Translations under genes and position numbers: made by a program
Notes under the pieces: generated by a model
What the model was told of the DNA's origin: nothing
The model's input: only the letters and a program-made list of their open reading frames with translations
Databases searched by the model: none
From: Echinometra lucunter
Taxonomy: Eukaryota; Echinodermata; Echinoidea; Camarodonta; Echinometridae
Assembly: GCA_029962745.1 (NCBI GenBank)
Contig: CM057162.1
Span: forward strand, 9,893,574 to 9,957,573
Length of the DNA stretch: 64,000 nucleotides
Reading direction: 5' to 3'
Part shown: positions 34,571 through 47,810 of the stretch, piece by piece
How the letters are laid out: every line of letters starts with the position of its first letter
How positions within the stretch are numbered: position 1 is the stretch's first letter

Positions 34571-35216
34571 AATGGGTGATTTCAAGTTTGGTGTTGGAGG
34601 GTGGTGTTGGTGTTGTGAGAACACCAACACCAGCCTCAACACCAAACTTGAAATCAGGCTGGTGTTGGGGTTGACCTCGCAAAATTTGACGCATTTCCGG
34701 TAGTCTGTGTTGTCCGCTGGTGTTGAATGTCGTCTGCTGAACCGAGTATCACGGTTCATATTAACGATGTACATGCAATTTCCCCATTCACCAACACCAG
34801 CCCCTAGGGATCGGGAAATTCATGACTTCAAGTACGGTGTTGGTGTTGGTGTTGTAATCATACATGTTATTGCTGCTTGTCCCTCGCGCAGCAGCGGCAC
34901 TCTTTGCTACGGCCACTCGTCACATGTTGGTGGTTAAACCCATTTTGCAGTCAAAACAACTTGGTATAATCAAAACCATATATTTCCCATGGAAGAGTAA
35001 TATTTTTGCCCTTGGATTCTTCAAATGATTATGCAATTCGAATCCAATAAGATCTTTCGCTTTAGCGTATGACGTCACCCGGTGTTGAGCTATCGATAAG
35101 GTGATCGGTATCGTCCCTCTAAACTGACCGTCGGTGTTGGAGCTCGGTTCAGGAGCCTTTCTACGCTCTCAACACCAACACCAATACCAACACCGCACAC
35201 CGAACTTGAAATCACC
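34571..35216. mobile_element. Nested MITE with GGTGTTGG repeats and 3-bp TSD
   Basis: Termini GGGTGATTTCAAGTTTGGTG and caccgaacttgaaatcaccc. The interior is packed with ggtgttgg/ccaacacc units. Comparison with the undisturbed left arm of the surrounding foldback (ggtacaatgctacaat) shows insertion at AAT with duplication of these three bases. Confidence 0.82.
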
Positions 35217-35587
35217 CAATGCTACAATAATGAATGCAATTCCTGTTTACTCATGCATAAAATTTTGAATTAATAAACCATAAGATTCACTCAGCAAACC
35301 TAAACTGACTGCAACTGATCATAAATTTATCATATCACCCACATTTTTGTAACTTCCAAAGGGCTTACCTTTCACAAATTGGAAGGTGCAATTCCTGCGC
35401 AACCTAATTTTCATACCCTTTACAAAAGTGAGCAGAGCTCACCCAAGCATGAATTATTTTCGGCCTTTTTGATCTCATATAAAAGTTGAGTCCATGAGCA
35501 ATCCATACATATAAACATTTTCTTCCAGAATCATGTATTTTTCATTTGGCGGCCATTTCAAAAGTGTAAAGGTTTTTTTTGGACGCA

Positions 35588-35590
<3 letters not shown>

Positions 35591-35630
<40 letters not shown>
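35591..35630. repeat. (TA)n microsatellite
   Basis: Pure TA run bordering the foldback element. Confidence 0.95.
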
Positions 35631-35631
<1 letters not shown>

Positions 35632-35987
35632 TGTTGGTCATAAAGGTGGAATAAATTGTTTTTGAATAAAGATACAGTTTTCGGGGGTATTTGAAAGTCC
35701 AGGCGCAGACAAAATGATATTTGAGCGATTACATAATGTTACTCTATTACACAGGTGACGATATGGTCATTCTCTTTCACGTGTGTGAAAAAAAAAACAG
35801 GAAATGGGACTACTTGATGGAAACTGTTTGATTTTAATGCCCCTTTCAAATGTTGGTTTATATACATATATATGAATTATATAAATGAAAATGGGAGAAT
35901 AATAATTGCATAGTTCACTCACTCATTTGTAAGGGAGTTGCCAAAGTTGTTTGCATTTGTCGATAACTTTTCAATGTACATGTACCC

Positions 35988-36089
<102 letters not shown>

Positions 36090-36211
36090 GTTGTAGGAGA
36101 GAAATGAAATAATGGAAATAATGCAAGACACCGTTAAGCCATGTTTGAAAGTTGCAGCCTTCTGAAAATTGTATCTATATATATATGTATGTATATATGT
36201 ACATGTGAGAT

Positions 36212-36432
36212 CAATTGAGAGAATAATAGCGTAGCATGAATCAAAGTTCCCCAGAGCTGGCCTACCATTTTTGGAATTTTTGCAAAGGTTAAAAAAATGT
36301 CTCCGCCGCGAATCGAATCCGGGCTTTTGGCTATGAACGCCAATGCCTTAACCACTGGCCCGTCTCCGTGGTCTAGTGGTTGAGGCATTGGCGTTCGTAG
36401 CCTAAGGCCCGGGTTCGATTCCCGGCGGGGAA
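36212..36432. mobile_element. MITE half fused to inverted tRNA-like pair, copy 2
   Basis: Same organisation as 28075-28296. The forward tRNA-like part at about 36364-36432 differs by a few bases (ggttgaggca, gcctaaggc, end gcgggga), which weakens its stems, so it is a relic. Confidence 0.65.
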
Positions 36433-36460
36433 AAGGGAAAAAAAGAGGGAAACGGGTGAT

Positions 36461-36970
36461 GTTCTTTATTCCGAAGTTTCGTTATTCCGAAACACGCAAA
36501 TCGCGTATACCTAGATGTTCGTTAGTCCGAAAATGAAACCAGGTTCGTTAATCCGAACATTTGTGGCGTTATTCCGAAGGTTCGTTAGTCCGAAAATAAA
36601 ATAAGGGTCGTTATTCCGAAGGTTCATTAATCCGAAAATGAAATAAGGTTCGTTATTCCGAAAGTTCATTAAATCCGAAAATGATATAAGGTTCGTTATT
36701 TCGAAGGTTCGATAGTCCGAAAATGAAAGAGGTTCGTTAGTCCGAAAATAACTAACGAATTAACGAACCTTATTTCACTTTCGGACCAACGAACCTTATT
36801 TCGTTTTTGGATTAACTAACCTTCGGAATAACGAACCTTTTCCCGTTTTCGGACTAACGAATCTTCGGAATAACGAACCTTGTTTCATTTTCGGACTAAC
36901 GAACCTTCGGACTAACGAACATTCGGAATAACGAACCTTCGGAATAATGAACCTTCGGAATAACGAACTG
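36461..36970. repeat. TTCGTTATTCCGAA giant palindromic array, copy 2
   Basis: Same orientation switch as in copy 1, with centre near 36730-36745. It has one to two fewer aacgaaccttcgga half-units at its right end than copy 1. Confidence 0.85.
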
Positions 36971-37348
36971 TAACCGGGAAAAACAACTGCTATACTTTTC
37001 ATAGGTTTTATGAATCCGGCCCATTGATTCGCAGATTATACTGATCAAAGGCCTACCATTCAGTAATGTAAAAGAGCTGTTGAATAAACATTCCAAAATG
37101 AAATATCAAAGGCATTCATTTTATTCAGCTCCTTTTTGTTCTGTAGTATGTACAAAATACCTTTTGTGGCATTTTGGTTGGCGGCTTGTCATTTTACAAG
37201 ACTTTTCCCCTAAAATCCTGTCAGCTTTATGGTTTAGTCTGCAACACTGCTCCTTTTTTTTTTCTTAACTGATGAACATATTGTAGTGACAGACTGAAAG
37301 TGTGTGTTATTTTTTCGTATCTCATTTGTTTTTGGGAGACCCTACACT

Positions 37349-37690
37349 CTAAGGAAAAAAAAAAGTTGCAATTTTACACCCCATATTCTACAATAGCAGC
37401 ATCTTTTGGGGTGCATCACAAAGGTGCAAATATGCACCCTTTTGAAATGTTTGCAACCTTAAATGCCTCTCTGCACCCTTAAAAGTGCAATTATGCACCT
37501 TAAAGGGTGCAGAAGTTTGTGCATCAAAAAGGGTCCCTAAAGGGTACAACTCTGCACCCTTAAGGGTGAAAAATGGAGCTCACTGCACCCTCAATGCTGC
37601 ATAATGCTTCTTTGGGTGCAAAGTTGCACCCTTAAATGAGCTTCAGTTGTTCCATTTGAAAGGTGGCAAAATTGAACCTTTTTTTTTCTT
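37349..37690. mobile_element. GCACCC-repeat foldback element, copy 3
   Basis: Collinear with copy 2 (29215-29560) within the segmental duplication. Confidence 0.75.
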
Positions 37691-37754
37691 TGATATTTGC
37701 TCACAATGTCAGTAATTATTCTGAATTATGTAATACTTTCTCTCGCCTGTCAAG

Positions 37755-37835
37755 AACACATTGTGACTACCATGACCACACCAGTCATACCAACTGACAT
37801 GGAAAACGACGGGCCTGTATCTCCATGGAAAATAG
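37755..37835 (+). CDS. Stalk exon of the membrane receptor
   Basis: This phase 1-1 exon of 27 codons lies between a cctgtcaag acceptor and a G|gtaatg donor (37836). It encodes EHIVTTMTTPVIPTDMENDG and PVSPWKI, a Thr/Pro-rich spacer without cysteines, as expected for an extracellular stalk between an Ig domain and a membrane segment. The phase fits both the Ig exon (32712) and the TM exon (42891). A near-identical copy at 29615-29695 has lost its acceptor. A short exon is hard to prove, but the conserved frame between the two copies supports it. Confidence 0.65.
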
Positions 37836-38088
37836 GTAATGTATACTTCTTTTATTTCATTATTTTTTCAATGGCAATTTCTTGTATTGCGTATGGCTCT
37901 TATTGTCGTGTTGTGTAAATGGAAACGGTCTTGTTCCCTTCTTTTTTTAATAGCACATTCCGAGGGCGGTACTTTTTAATTTGTAACCTTCATAATATTG
38001 TTGACATGAGCTATGTTTTCCTATAATCAGTGTAAAGAGTCTCAAAAAGGGATACTTGAAATAATATATATTTACTCTAACATATCTA

Positions 38089-39776
38089 TAAACACAAGAC
38101 AAAAAGTAAGTTCCCCCTAAAACATATCTCTTTATTTTTTCAGTCAAGAACCTTTGATGAAATCTGAATACAGATTCATGTAGCTACACATCTCAGCTAC
38201 ATTTCCTGTGCAATGCAGGGCAAACCCTCCAGTCACGCTTCAGTGAACACAACCTAAATGCAAAATTGTTTTTTTTTTTAAGTTCACAAGCCATGAATTT
38301 TATGCAGTGATTTCGGAACATACTTTAAGTTTTCTGCGTTTGAAGGCATGCAACATAAATTTTATTGGCTACCAAACACGCCAAATGAGTTGTGCGCCAA
38401 ATTTCATGCCTGAGTGAGCAAGAGGTGAAAGTGACAAAATTGCAGTTTTTACATCTTTTTTAATCTAATGCAGAGGAATTCATGTTTTGGAAGGGTGTTT
38501 GCAACTTTTGCAATTGATACTTATCGATTCACGGTTGAATGAACACATAATAAAAACAAAATATCACATGTTGAAATTATCAAGTAATTATTGCCTTATT
38601 TTTGTGCACTAAAAATCCTATTGATAACATTTTTAGTATGTTTATATGACCGGTGTACATGTATCAATGATTTCATGGCATTTACTTGAAAATTCACGCT
38701 TCAATGAGCACGTGGGACTGGAAAAGCTATTCTTTCACCTATCGACCAAAATTCAATTGCTTAATTTGGGCAACCATGATAAGTCTTCTTGGGGAGTTCG
38801 TCTGATTTGATTTTCATCGAAATCCCGACCTCTTATGCTTCAGTGAGCAAATGAGACGCGAAAATTATGCAAATGAGGAGAAAGTTTAGCGCTTTGTTCC
38901 CTCCGTGCCGCATCGGATAGTTAATTTGGCGTAAGATCCTGTTAGTTAGTGACCTCAGGAAGATATGTGCCAAATTTCATGAAAAAAAACCTCACAGTAG
39001 ATTTAACAATAATCATCATTGAAAATAGGCCAGATTTCATTTTTTATTTCCTCCCCCATTGACACTATGTACAGTTAGGGAGCAGAGTTTTAACAAAAGT
39101 GAAAATTGGCCTATTTTCATTGATGATTATATTTCGTTCTATTCTACTGAGAGTTATTTCATGAAAATTAGCACATATCTTCAGGAGGTCATTAACTAAC
39201 AGGATCTTGCACCAAATTAAGTATCCAATGCGGCACGGAGCAGGGACAACGCCCTAAACTTTTTGCTCATTTGCATAATTTTATTGTCTCTTTTGCTCAC
39301 TGAAGCGTAAGAGATCGGGATTCCGATGAAAATCAAATCAGAGAAACTCCCCAAGAAGACTTATCATGGTTGCCCAAATTAAAGAATTGAATTTAACTCA
39401 ATACGTGAAAAAAGAGCTTTTCCAGTTCCATGTGCTCAATGAAGCGTCAACTTTCAATTATAAGTCATGAGATCATTGATAAATGTACATCGGTCATATA
39501 AACATGCTGAAAATATTATCATTAAGATTTTAAGTGCACAAAAATAAGGCAATGATTACTTGATAATTTCACCATGGTGATATTTTGTTTTTATTATGTG
39601 TTCATTCAACCGTGAATCGATAAGTATCAATTGCAAAGTTGCAAACACCCTTCCAAGACATAAATTCCTCTGCATTAGATCAAATTCACCGCGCAACAGA
39701 TGTAAAAACTGCAGTTTTTGTTATTTTCATCTCTTGCTCACTCAAGCATGAAATTTGGTGCACAATTCATTTGGTA
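38089..39776. mobile_element. 1.47-kb foldback family, copy 2
   Basis: The left end taaacacaagacaaaaagta and long arms meet near 39060. The right arm stops at about 39776 (cacaattcatttggta), so it is shorter than the left. Relative to the copy at 50409 the right terminus is lost. Confidence 0.8.
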
Positions 39777-42700
39777 TTTTTCACCATGAACATGGCGGAC
39801 AAAGAAAGCGGACAAAATAAACAACCTCTCATTCTACCCTTTACAATGGTTCTCTTAGTCAAAAGAACATCCCTTCACAGCTATTATGTTAAATCATGTA
39901 GTTCCAAGTGAATATGCATCTGACACCTGTTCCACATATTTTAGTATTTTTTCGAAAGTAAATTTTGATGTGAATTCATGTTCCATTCAGAAATTTGTTA
40001 AATCCTCCGTGGTGATTTCAAATCTGTTAATTTGAATAACGCTCTATTAAGCTATGTATCACTGATTTTGCAAATGTGATGCAGCTACCAGTCTAGCTTA
40101 TCAGTGTAAAATTACCTCTAAATGTTGACTCTTTAATCAATTCTTGTATAAGCTGAATTCCGTATTATACTGAGTTGGCCTCTTTGTTTAATATTCTTCA
40201 CATTCATATTCACTGTGGTTCACGAATTCTTAGAAAATTACGCCAATCATTTATTTTGTGAATCATTTCATTTGTATTAAGTTCTCACTATACATGCTAT
40301 ATTTTATTGATTTTCGTCACGCCTTCATCTTCTGTCCCCGTTATGCCTACTCCTAAAACTCTTCCCGTCTTCTCCTTCATTATTCCTTTCTCTTTCCATC
40401 TCGTTTGTCCCACTTTTCTCCGCTTTACGTATTGAAACTTTTTTGTTTTTTGAATTTCATGATTTAGAATGTACTACATCTTGATAGATTAATTGATTCA
40501 CTTATTTGATTTATCATTTGTGAGGTAAAATGCCTTTTTCTTTTTTTACCTGTCCCTTTTATTTTTCTCCCTCTCTATTAATTTTTCTTCATCCCTTTTT
40601 GTTTTTCTCTCATGGTATCGTATAATTATTCTGTTTACATGAATTACTTCATATTTTTTTATTACATCTGATATCTTATGTACATTTTCATGCAATTCAG
40701 TCTTAAGGCTGCGCCTGCGGTACCGTCTGAAAAGGTCAGAGGTAAAACATATCATATTGAAATAAAATAATTTTCTATATAATTCAGTCAAATTTGTTAA
40801 CCCCTTTTTTTCATTCAATATTCTCGATACGAAAGTGGATCGTTAGTGCAGTTTGGGGGGACATTGACAACGGTCCCATTTACGCGAGCGCGACTGACGC
40901 AGATATGTGTTTCTTGGGGGAAAAAACATGAACGCCCAGTTCTCTCTTTAACGACCACCCCCCCCCCCCCACCCATGTCTTCTAAAACATTCCAGAAACG
41001 CTGGTATTCCATAGCGTGCGTATCGAGCCTTGCTAGACGATTTGGACGGAGAACGGGTATGCGGAAAAACTAACACAGCATATTGTAGGACGTTCAGTGC
41101 AATGATTTTGGAAAAATTTTAATGTTAAATCCATAGCTGGCAGCACATTGTGTGAAACAGGCAGGGGAGGGGCAACTTCCCTTCTGAAATAATCACAAAA
41201 CATATATTTCTACATGCACAAGAATTTCACAAAATCAGTCAATCAATCAGTCAAATGATTGGCAAAAGCCAGCGCGCCAACATGACGGGAAAAGTGGAGG
41301 AAAAGATGCGCATGGTAAATAAAAAGTAGAGAAAACATTTGTTTCTAAAATGATAATCATAATACTCAATTATTTTTGTCTTCTTTTTTGTAGCTTTTTT
41401 TTTATTGTTTCAAGAACTAATGGATAATTTAATACGGGTGTGTGGGGGAAGAGAGTTACCCATCCCAGCCCGGTATGACTTTGATATGAAACTTTTGCCG
41501 TGTTTGAATTAACTGATTTCAAAAACTTTCAAAATCATAAGGAAAAGTCACATTTTTACCTCCGACATTTTTACCTCTGACATTTTTTTTCACATCTGGT
41601 TTTTTAACCTCTCACATCTTTACCTTTGGCATTTTCCCTCTGACATTTTTACCTCTGGCACTTTTACCTCTGACATGTTTACCTCTGTCAGTTTTTTACC
41701 TCGGACATTTTTACCTCTGATATTTTTACCTCTGACATTTTATACGTTTGAGTTTTTTACGTCTAACATTTTTACCTCTGGCATTTTACATCTGACATAA
41801 GGTTTATGAGGGTCATTTCTTGTCCAATAAAATGGTTATTTGTTACATTTACATGGTATAGTTTCACACATAAGTCATAAACATGAATACATTCGAAAGC
41901 TCTTATTAAAACAACAATAAATAAATAAACAAATACAAACTAACAATAATCAACAATGATAATTTCAATTTTAAAGCTTCATATAGATAATCGGACAAAA
42001 GGAGAATCATTAAGCAAAACGTTACATCTTTGTTATTTTTATCAATTATATTACGACCATTTCTATTAATATCATTGTCATTTTTATTATTATTATATAT
42101 GTATTCTTATTCTCATTTATCACTTTCATCATTATTGAGATTATCATTATTACCATAGTGCATTTACCCCGAACTACCATAACATTTGAAATGAATACCT
42201 TATGAATTCAGTTCAATTTAGTTTTGTTGAATTATATCTTTCAATTAAGCGCAGTTGGGAATGAAACGCTAAGAAAATAAGAGAGTTAGCGAGACAGAAA
42301 AAAAGGTGAAAAATAAGTGAATATTTGGAAAACAATTAAATCAACCAAATACGTTATAAAAGATTAAAAATTTACTTTTCGCATATTTGTTTTATTGATT
42401 TGATTTATAAAAGTTGTTTTCAACACTCAAAATGAAAGAGACTTGAATTCCAAAAGGCGCTGAATATGGGGATATTGAAAAATATATTGCTATATAAATT
42501 TCGAAAAACTTGCTGAAAGTAATGTTAACCGGTGGACCTTTTATATATACGAAATTATGTAAAAGGGAACAAGGAAAAGTTGTAAACTAAAAACACTTTG
42601 ATTTAGTATTAAAAAAAGAAGTGGATTGAGCACCTTTTGGAATTAAACTTTTCATATGTATATTTCTCAATTTAAAGCCTAGTGTGTCCGGCGTTCGCTT

Positions 42701-42890
42701 TTACAAAATATTTGGTATCACATATTTGCTCCTTGATTAAACTATCCTATCAAATATGCTCCAAATTCTATCACCGTTAGAAAGAAAATTTATACCATTA
42801 AAATTTTTATTGAGACAAATGCATTATATCACGAATATATTTTGAAACGTGCTCTCACTTAAGTCTTCCTTCACTCTATTTTCAAAACAG
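39777..42890 (+). other. Intron before the TM exon, no exon seen
   Basis: AT-rich. It holds a poly-C run at 40958-40970 and a minisatellite at about 41548-41800, with TTATTATTAT low complexity near 42080. Nothing coding was recognised. Confidence 0.55.
41548..41800. repeat. CATTTTTACCTCTGA minisatellite
   Basis: About 14 irregular copies of a 15-18-base unit (acatttttacctctg) in tandem. Confidence 0.85.
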
Positions 42891-43013
42891 TGCTAGTTAT
42901 CGTGGCCGTGGTTCTATGCTCCTTGACAGTTTCTTGCTGCATGAAGATTCACTGGAGACAATGCTGCATTAAATGTAAACCACTATTACCATTAAGATTC
43001 ACTTCATGTTTAG
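42891..43013 (+). CDS. Transmembrane exon of the Ig receptor
   Basis: This phase 1-1 exon of 41 codons lies between a tcaaaacag acceptor and a G|gtaaga donor (43014). The split first codon plus LVIVAVVLCSLTV forms a hydrophobic helix. A basic Cys-rich stretch follows (CCMKIHWRQCCIKCKP, then FTSCL). The positive charges after the helix place this end in the cytosol, and the six clustered cysteines are candidates for palmitoylation or metal binding. It joins in phase to the stalk exon upstream and the linker exon at 44413. The hydrophobic segment is short (about 16-18 residues including stalk residues) but adequate. Confidence 0.75.
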
Positions 43014-43103
43014 GTAAGAAAAACCACAGAGAGAACCATGAACTTGTGCTTACTATACATTCAAGGGCCGCGGAAGGGGTGGGGGCTTGAAGGCTGCAGC
43101 CCC

Positions 43104-43105
43104 CA

Positions 43106-43136
<31 letters not shown>

Positions 43137-43155
43137 CACACACACACACACGATT
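43104..43155. repeat. Poly-C tract followed by (CA)n
   Basis: About 28 C in a row and then acacacacacac. Confidence 0.95.
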
Positions 43156-44141
43156 TCGGCTATAATTTTTTTTTTAATCTAAATTGCAAATTAGTCATTT
43201 CATAGGCTTGCAAAACCGTAGAACACCAACCAGGGCCCTTTAGAACAGCCCCTGGACTCCGCCTGTTCGGGTGGCAGCTCCCACCCCTTCCCCAGAAAAA
43301 AAATCTGCGGCCTCTGATAATGGTTTAACTAGAGCTACATGTAAATTATCGTATATTAGTGAACGTATGAGTTGACAGAATGATGAATAGGCATAGCCTT
43401 AGGAAGTGTTAAAGTCTCGAGGATCGGCCATTGGGTTACCCACAGAAATAGAATCCGATGCAGAACAAATTGTTGGAACAGGAGGCAGTGGTCATTTTAT
43501 ATCCATTTTCTTTTCATTACATAATTCAAAGTCTTTTATCAACCTTTATCCTCACTGCTGGAACTTTGAGCCTGATGTTAATGATTTTCATGTGAAACAA
43601 TTTTTTAAAAGACATGATTATTGTGCCTTTGTATCATCAGCTATATTTCTTTGTCAAATTCTTTTGCCGCTGCCTTATAAACAACTAGCTTTACCTAAGT
43701 TTTTCTCCCTCAAACATGTAAAATTTTATAAAGCGATGGCACCGACTGATTTTAACAGAAAGTGCCCAAAGTGGACAAATTTACGTTTGAGGAGCGTGGG
43801 TGAATAGGATAATGATAATACCGGAAAGGAGAAATGGGTAATCGGATAATGATGATGAATGCCAATGTAAATTGTGAGTGAATGTAATTGTCAATGTGAA
43901 TAGGAATAGGATAATGAATGAATGAGAGAGGAAGGAACGACGACAACGAGAGGGACAACTATGGTTTTTATACATTTCAAAATAATATTTTTGTCTAAAA
44001 ATGCTAAACAGTACCATTTGATGAAGGAGATACGTTTTAACAATAAAATGAAATATGATAGTGATTTAGAACCATTAAATACTGCAGGGGCCCAGTATTT
44101 GTTCATGACGGGCCAAAATGTTCAGCTACTGACTGGCTACT

Positions 44142-44372
44142 GACTCGGCATGTTGGCTCAGTTGATAGAGCGTCCGCCTCATGAACGGGAGGTCGTGGGT
44201 TCGATCCCCGGCCGAATCATACCGAAGACTTGCAAAATGGGACCATCTGCCTTCTAGACACGCACTCGTCATATAAGAATGGAGAAGGGTAATAATAACA
44301 GACAATGTTCTGCAGGGCCCGCTGGAAGATCGGCTGATAGCTGAAGTTGTACCCTAAATAAACGACCTCTTG
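44142..44372 (+). mobile_element. tRNA-derived SINE with tail
   Basis: The tRNA-like head 44142-44218 has GACTCGG pairing with CCGAATC, GGCTCAGTTGATAGAGCG as box A and GGGTTCGATCCCC as box B. The anticodon stem is poor. The body continues into a non-tRNA tail with gcagggcccgctggaagatc, shared with 3335-3412. Confidence 0.7.
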
Positions 44373-44412
44373 TGGTAATTCAATTTTGGTACATTTATTG
44401 TTTCTGTTGTAG

Positions 44413-44500
44413 GTGACCGTCATTGCCCGAGTGGAAACGTGTCTGGGAAAGACTCAGAAGACCTCACGGCAAATGATGCCAGGCATCCTATTATAGCACG
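44413..44500 (+). CDS. Cytoplasmic linker exon of the Ig receptor
   Basis: This 88-base exon enters in phase 1 and leaves in phase 2. It lies between a ctgttgtag acceptor and a CG|gtagga donor (44501). It encodes GDRHCPSGNVSGKDSEDL and TANDARHPIIA, and a last Arg codon is shared with the next exon (CG|G). It is hydrophilic and Ser/Asp-rich with no domain recognised. The call rests on exact phase agreement with both neighbours and decent splice sites. Confidence 0.62.
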
Positions 44501-45636
44501 GTAGGAATCATTCTAAAATGTTTTGTTATCGTAATCGCGGATTTTGCCTGCAACAAAAACAAATGGGAGCCTGATAATACTCGTCAGTTTTACAGTTACT
44601 GTGTATGTTTCTTTAAAATTGTAAGGAATTCAGCACAAATAAGAACACTAAAACATTGCTGAGAATCAAAGTCTTGATTCCTTTTTACAAATTCCATAAG
44701 TTTTTCAGGTAGGAATCAATTCACTGACATATGTTTTCAGGCAACTTTCCTACTTTTCTTGCACATAATGAGGACAGCTTTATTTTACAATAATTCATGA
44801 TAATATTTTGAAAATGTTTTATTTCGATTTAAGGTACATTGCATTTTCAAAACGTGTCCACGCGGACATAGTGAAAAAATAACCACTGCTGATTTATATT
44901 AACAATGTGTATATGAACAAAAAATAAACAGATATCAAAATTATGGTTCTGTTTCAGATCAATGGTGTAACTTCCAAAGTGGCTACTTTTTAAGCCGCCT
45001 AGACATATTTAAAATACGTAACCTCCTTAATATATATCATTTTAAAGAGCTCTAAAAGTGCTACCTTGGGTAGTATAACGAAATTGTATGACCAGTCTGT
45101 TCGGATTTCGTGGCCCAATGTATGGCCCAAATCGGCCGCTTTTATGGGACATTTTTTACATACATATTTTGAATAAGAGAAGTTTTATTTTTCATGCTTG
45201 GATGAAAGAGAAGGAATGTAATGAAATTGCTATCTCACGACATTTTAATTTTTTCTTTGTAATGCAAACGTTAATGAAATCATTAAACCATATAATCAAA
45301 TGAATTAGTCAAAAATCATACATATTAGCTCAGTAATGCATAATAACCAAAATTGCACAACAACTTTGTGCAATTATGCATGAAAATACACAAAAGCCCC
45401 TTTTTTCAAACGGGCAGTTTCATTCCCCATTCATCTGAGATGAAAGTAATAGCATTTCACGCTTGTACAACATTCTATGAAGCTGACAACACTGTTTGAC
45501 ATGATTTGCCTTCACCGCGTGATATTCATATAGAGTTGTTGGTCCAAGAATGATAGTAGCATTTTCATATTTGTTTAGAGGTGTTTCGGATCTGACATAA
45601 TAATGTTAACCTGGGAAGATGTAGTCCTAATGACAT

Positions 45637-46015
45637 TGGCGTAAATCCCGGGGGATGGGGGATAAATGCCCCCACACTTTTTCGAGAGGGGGGATGGCGT
45701 GTACAAATACCCACACACACAACACACACACACACACTTTTAAAGAAGAACTGATATTTTGATTACCAGTTAGTAAAATTTTTGATAATTCATAGAATTT
45801 CTATTTGAAAATGCGATTAAAAACCGGAAAAGTGGTTATTTTTGGCTCGCTCGCTTCGCTCACTCGCAAAATAAAATTTTAAATGTGTGTAAGGGGGCCT
45901 GTGCGGGTGGGTGAGGGTGTGCGTTAATACTTAAGTGTAAGTTCGACAGAAAGCAAAAATCGGCAAAAAAGTCGTTCATCCCTCCCACTCCTCAAAGTGG
46001 ATTTACGCCGGTGCC
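45637..46015. repeat. Repeat with GCGTAAATCCCGGGGGAT head, copy 2
   Basis: Counterpart of 21931-22325, with the shared (CA)n block and the gtggttatttttggctcgct stretch. Confidence 0.6.
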
Positions 46016-47810
46016 TAATGAGGCCCTACATATGTTTATTTTAGTAGATACTGAATGAATCACAGTAATTGACATCCGTAGTGACTACTATACGATTTGC
46101 ATTAGATTTCCATTGGGTTATGTTTATTTAAATTGATGATTGCCTTATCATTGTTTGAAAACAAAAACAAGTATGTATAGGTGTATAGTGTATACATACA
46201 TGTACTTGTAACACTTGCACAGGTACATGCATATCCAGACCTAGTTTAAATCCAGTTTTCACAAAGTTATTCCTTTTTTCGTTATTTTCATGGGCAACAC
46301 CTTTTTTCTTTCTTCCAGCAAAACTGTATTGTGTGATTAAGCCTTTTTTTTTAAAATGCTGTCATGGTTCTATGAATGATTTAATGTCAGACCTTGCCTT
46401 ACGATTTTGAACTGCGCATACACTGTACAAGTTAACGAAACGAGAATCAAAATGCAGTATCTGTAAAGGGCAAGACAGAAATACATGTACGTACGTACGA
46501 GCATGTTATGATTTTCTAGAATAATCAATTATGAGAAAAAAAATAGTTAACAGTTTTCATGCCATTGTCTCTAAGACCAATACAAATCTGAATAGGGGTA
46601 TGTTTGTGTTTGCTTTGTACGTATCGGTATTTGATTAATTTGAAGCACATGTATGCTTTCTGTGACCTGGCTTTGTTAAGTGTGTAGTAATGAATGACCA
46701 AGGAAAGAACAATTAATCAACTTTTGTTTAAAATGAAAAAAAAAATTATGTGTAAGAATGGCCTTGCAGTAAATATTCTTGTTACCTCGCATTTAAAACT
46801 CAAAGTCCATCCTTTCTGCATGTTCTGTCTTTTCAGATTTTAATCCATACATGTACACATATTGAATGAAGAACTTAACAGAACAAATTGAAGCACCTTA
46901 TCTTTTAATAACCCAAATTGACTTCTTCAAGTCCCTTGCAGTTCCAAATGTTTGATATGCTTTGAACAAGTACAAAACTGCAATACTGATCTGATGTGAC
47001 TGGGAACCTTTTTTTTTTCAGATTTTAAGCAATGTAAGAAAAAAAATCCAAGTAGAAAAATATAATATTTACTTTTGAATTAAGGACCAAGTAAAGGAGT
47101 CTTATGATTGGGCTAAAATTGCCATTGCATTTTTGCCCTTTACATTTTTCCTAACAAAATTTATAAATGTTTAATTTCTTCTGATGAATCCGTATATATA
47201 AAGCATACTTACAGATTTTCCTACCAGACATGAACCAAGGAGGTCATCTCCCTCCATGAACATTATGAGACACCCTTTCCATGAAGACAGTCAAATTTAG
47301 AATGCACATTGCATGGGCATTTTATCAGTGACTCCATATTTGAATAATTAAAGGTTCTCAAAAGAGAATACTTCTTATAGTCGTAGATGTATAATATATA
47401 TATGCCAATAAAGAGTATAATATTATTTTCATTTGTTTTGTATTCAGAAATCTAAATAGAGTATACTTTTTCACCATCCTGCCCCTTTAGAAATGAAGGT
47501 GGGTGTCCTTTGCTGACTATAAGATTCCACATTTCCATGCAATATCTGAAGGACTCTTTGCAGGCTTTAAGCTACATAATTCAGCATAAATCACATTGCG
47601 ATTGTACACACTGTATAATTAATGTAGAATGCCGTACAAGATGAGTAATCAAATATTACATAAATATTATATATAAAGTAATACAAAATCATTCTCTCTG
47701 TAAATACATAATACATACCATACCTTATCTTCAAGTTTTCAGTATCTAAGAATAGGGATGAAAGTGCCCTGTGGCCATCCACGCGGCCATCCCCTAAGAC
47801 TTTTCCCCAC

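Larger units (their letters stand above)
32739..35595. mobile_element. Large foldback element with nested insertions
   Basis: The outer end cagtgcgtcc (32740) mirrors ggacgcactg (35582-35591). The left arm (from 33172, ttacacttttgaaatggctg) mirrors the right arm (to 35571, ggccatttcaaaagtgtaaa). The arms continue inward with gcgcaggaattgcacctttc, the CT/GA simple repeats (33670-33712 and about 34400-34435) and catgggagtcaggattgggt mirrored at about 34520-34545. Two elements have inserted: a retroposed fragment in the left arm (about 32752-33168) and a MITE in the right arm (34571-35216). The centre lies around 33780-34330. Confidence 0.8.
43014..44412 (+). other. Intron with poly-C element and SINE
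   Basis: Contains a GGGGGCTTG/poly-C element at about 43063-43320, with a C run of about 28 bases at 43107-43134 then (CA)n, and AATGAATG low complexity near 43850-43925. A tRNA-derived SINE sits at 44142-44372. The open frame at 43406-43807 shows no family pattern. Confidence 0.55.

Noticed and set aside
43406..43807. Open frame of 133 codons in the receptor intron
   Set aside because: The composition follows the AT-rich background, with no conserved motif, no good splice sites in phase and no domain pattern.
44142..44218. Functional tRNA gene
   Set aside because: The acceptor and T arms are good, but the anticodon stem is mismatched, and a SINE tail shared with 3335-3412 follows.
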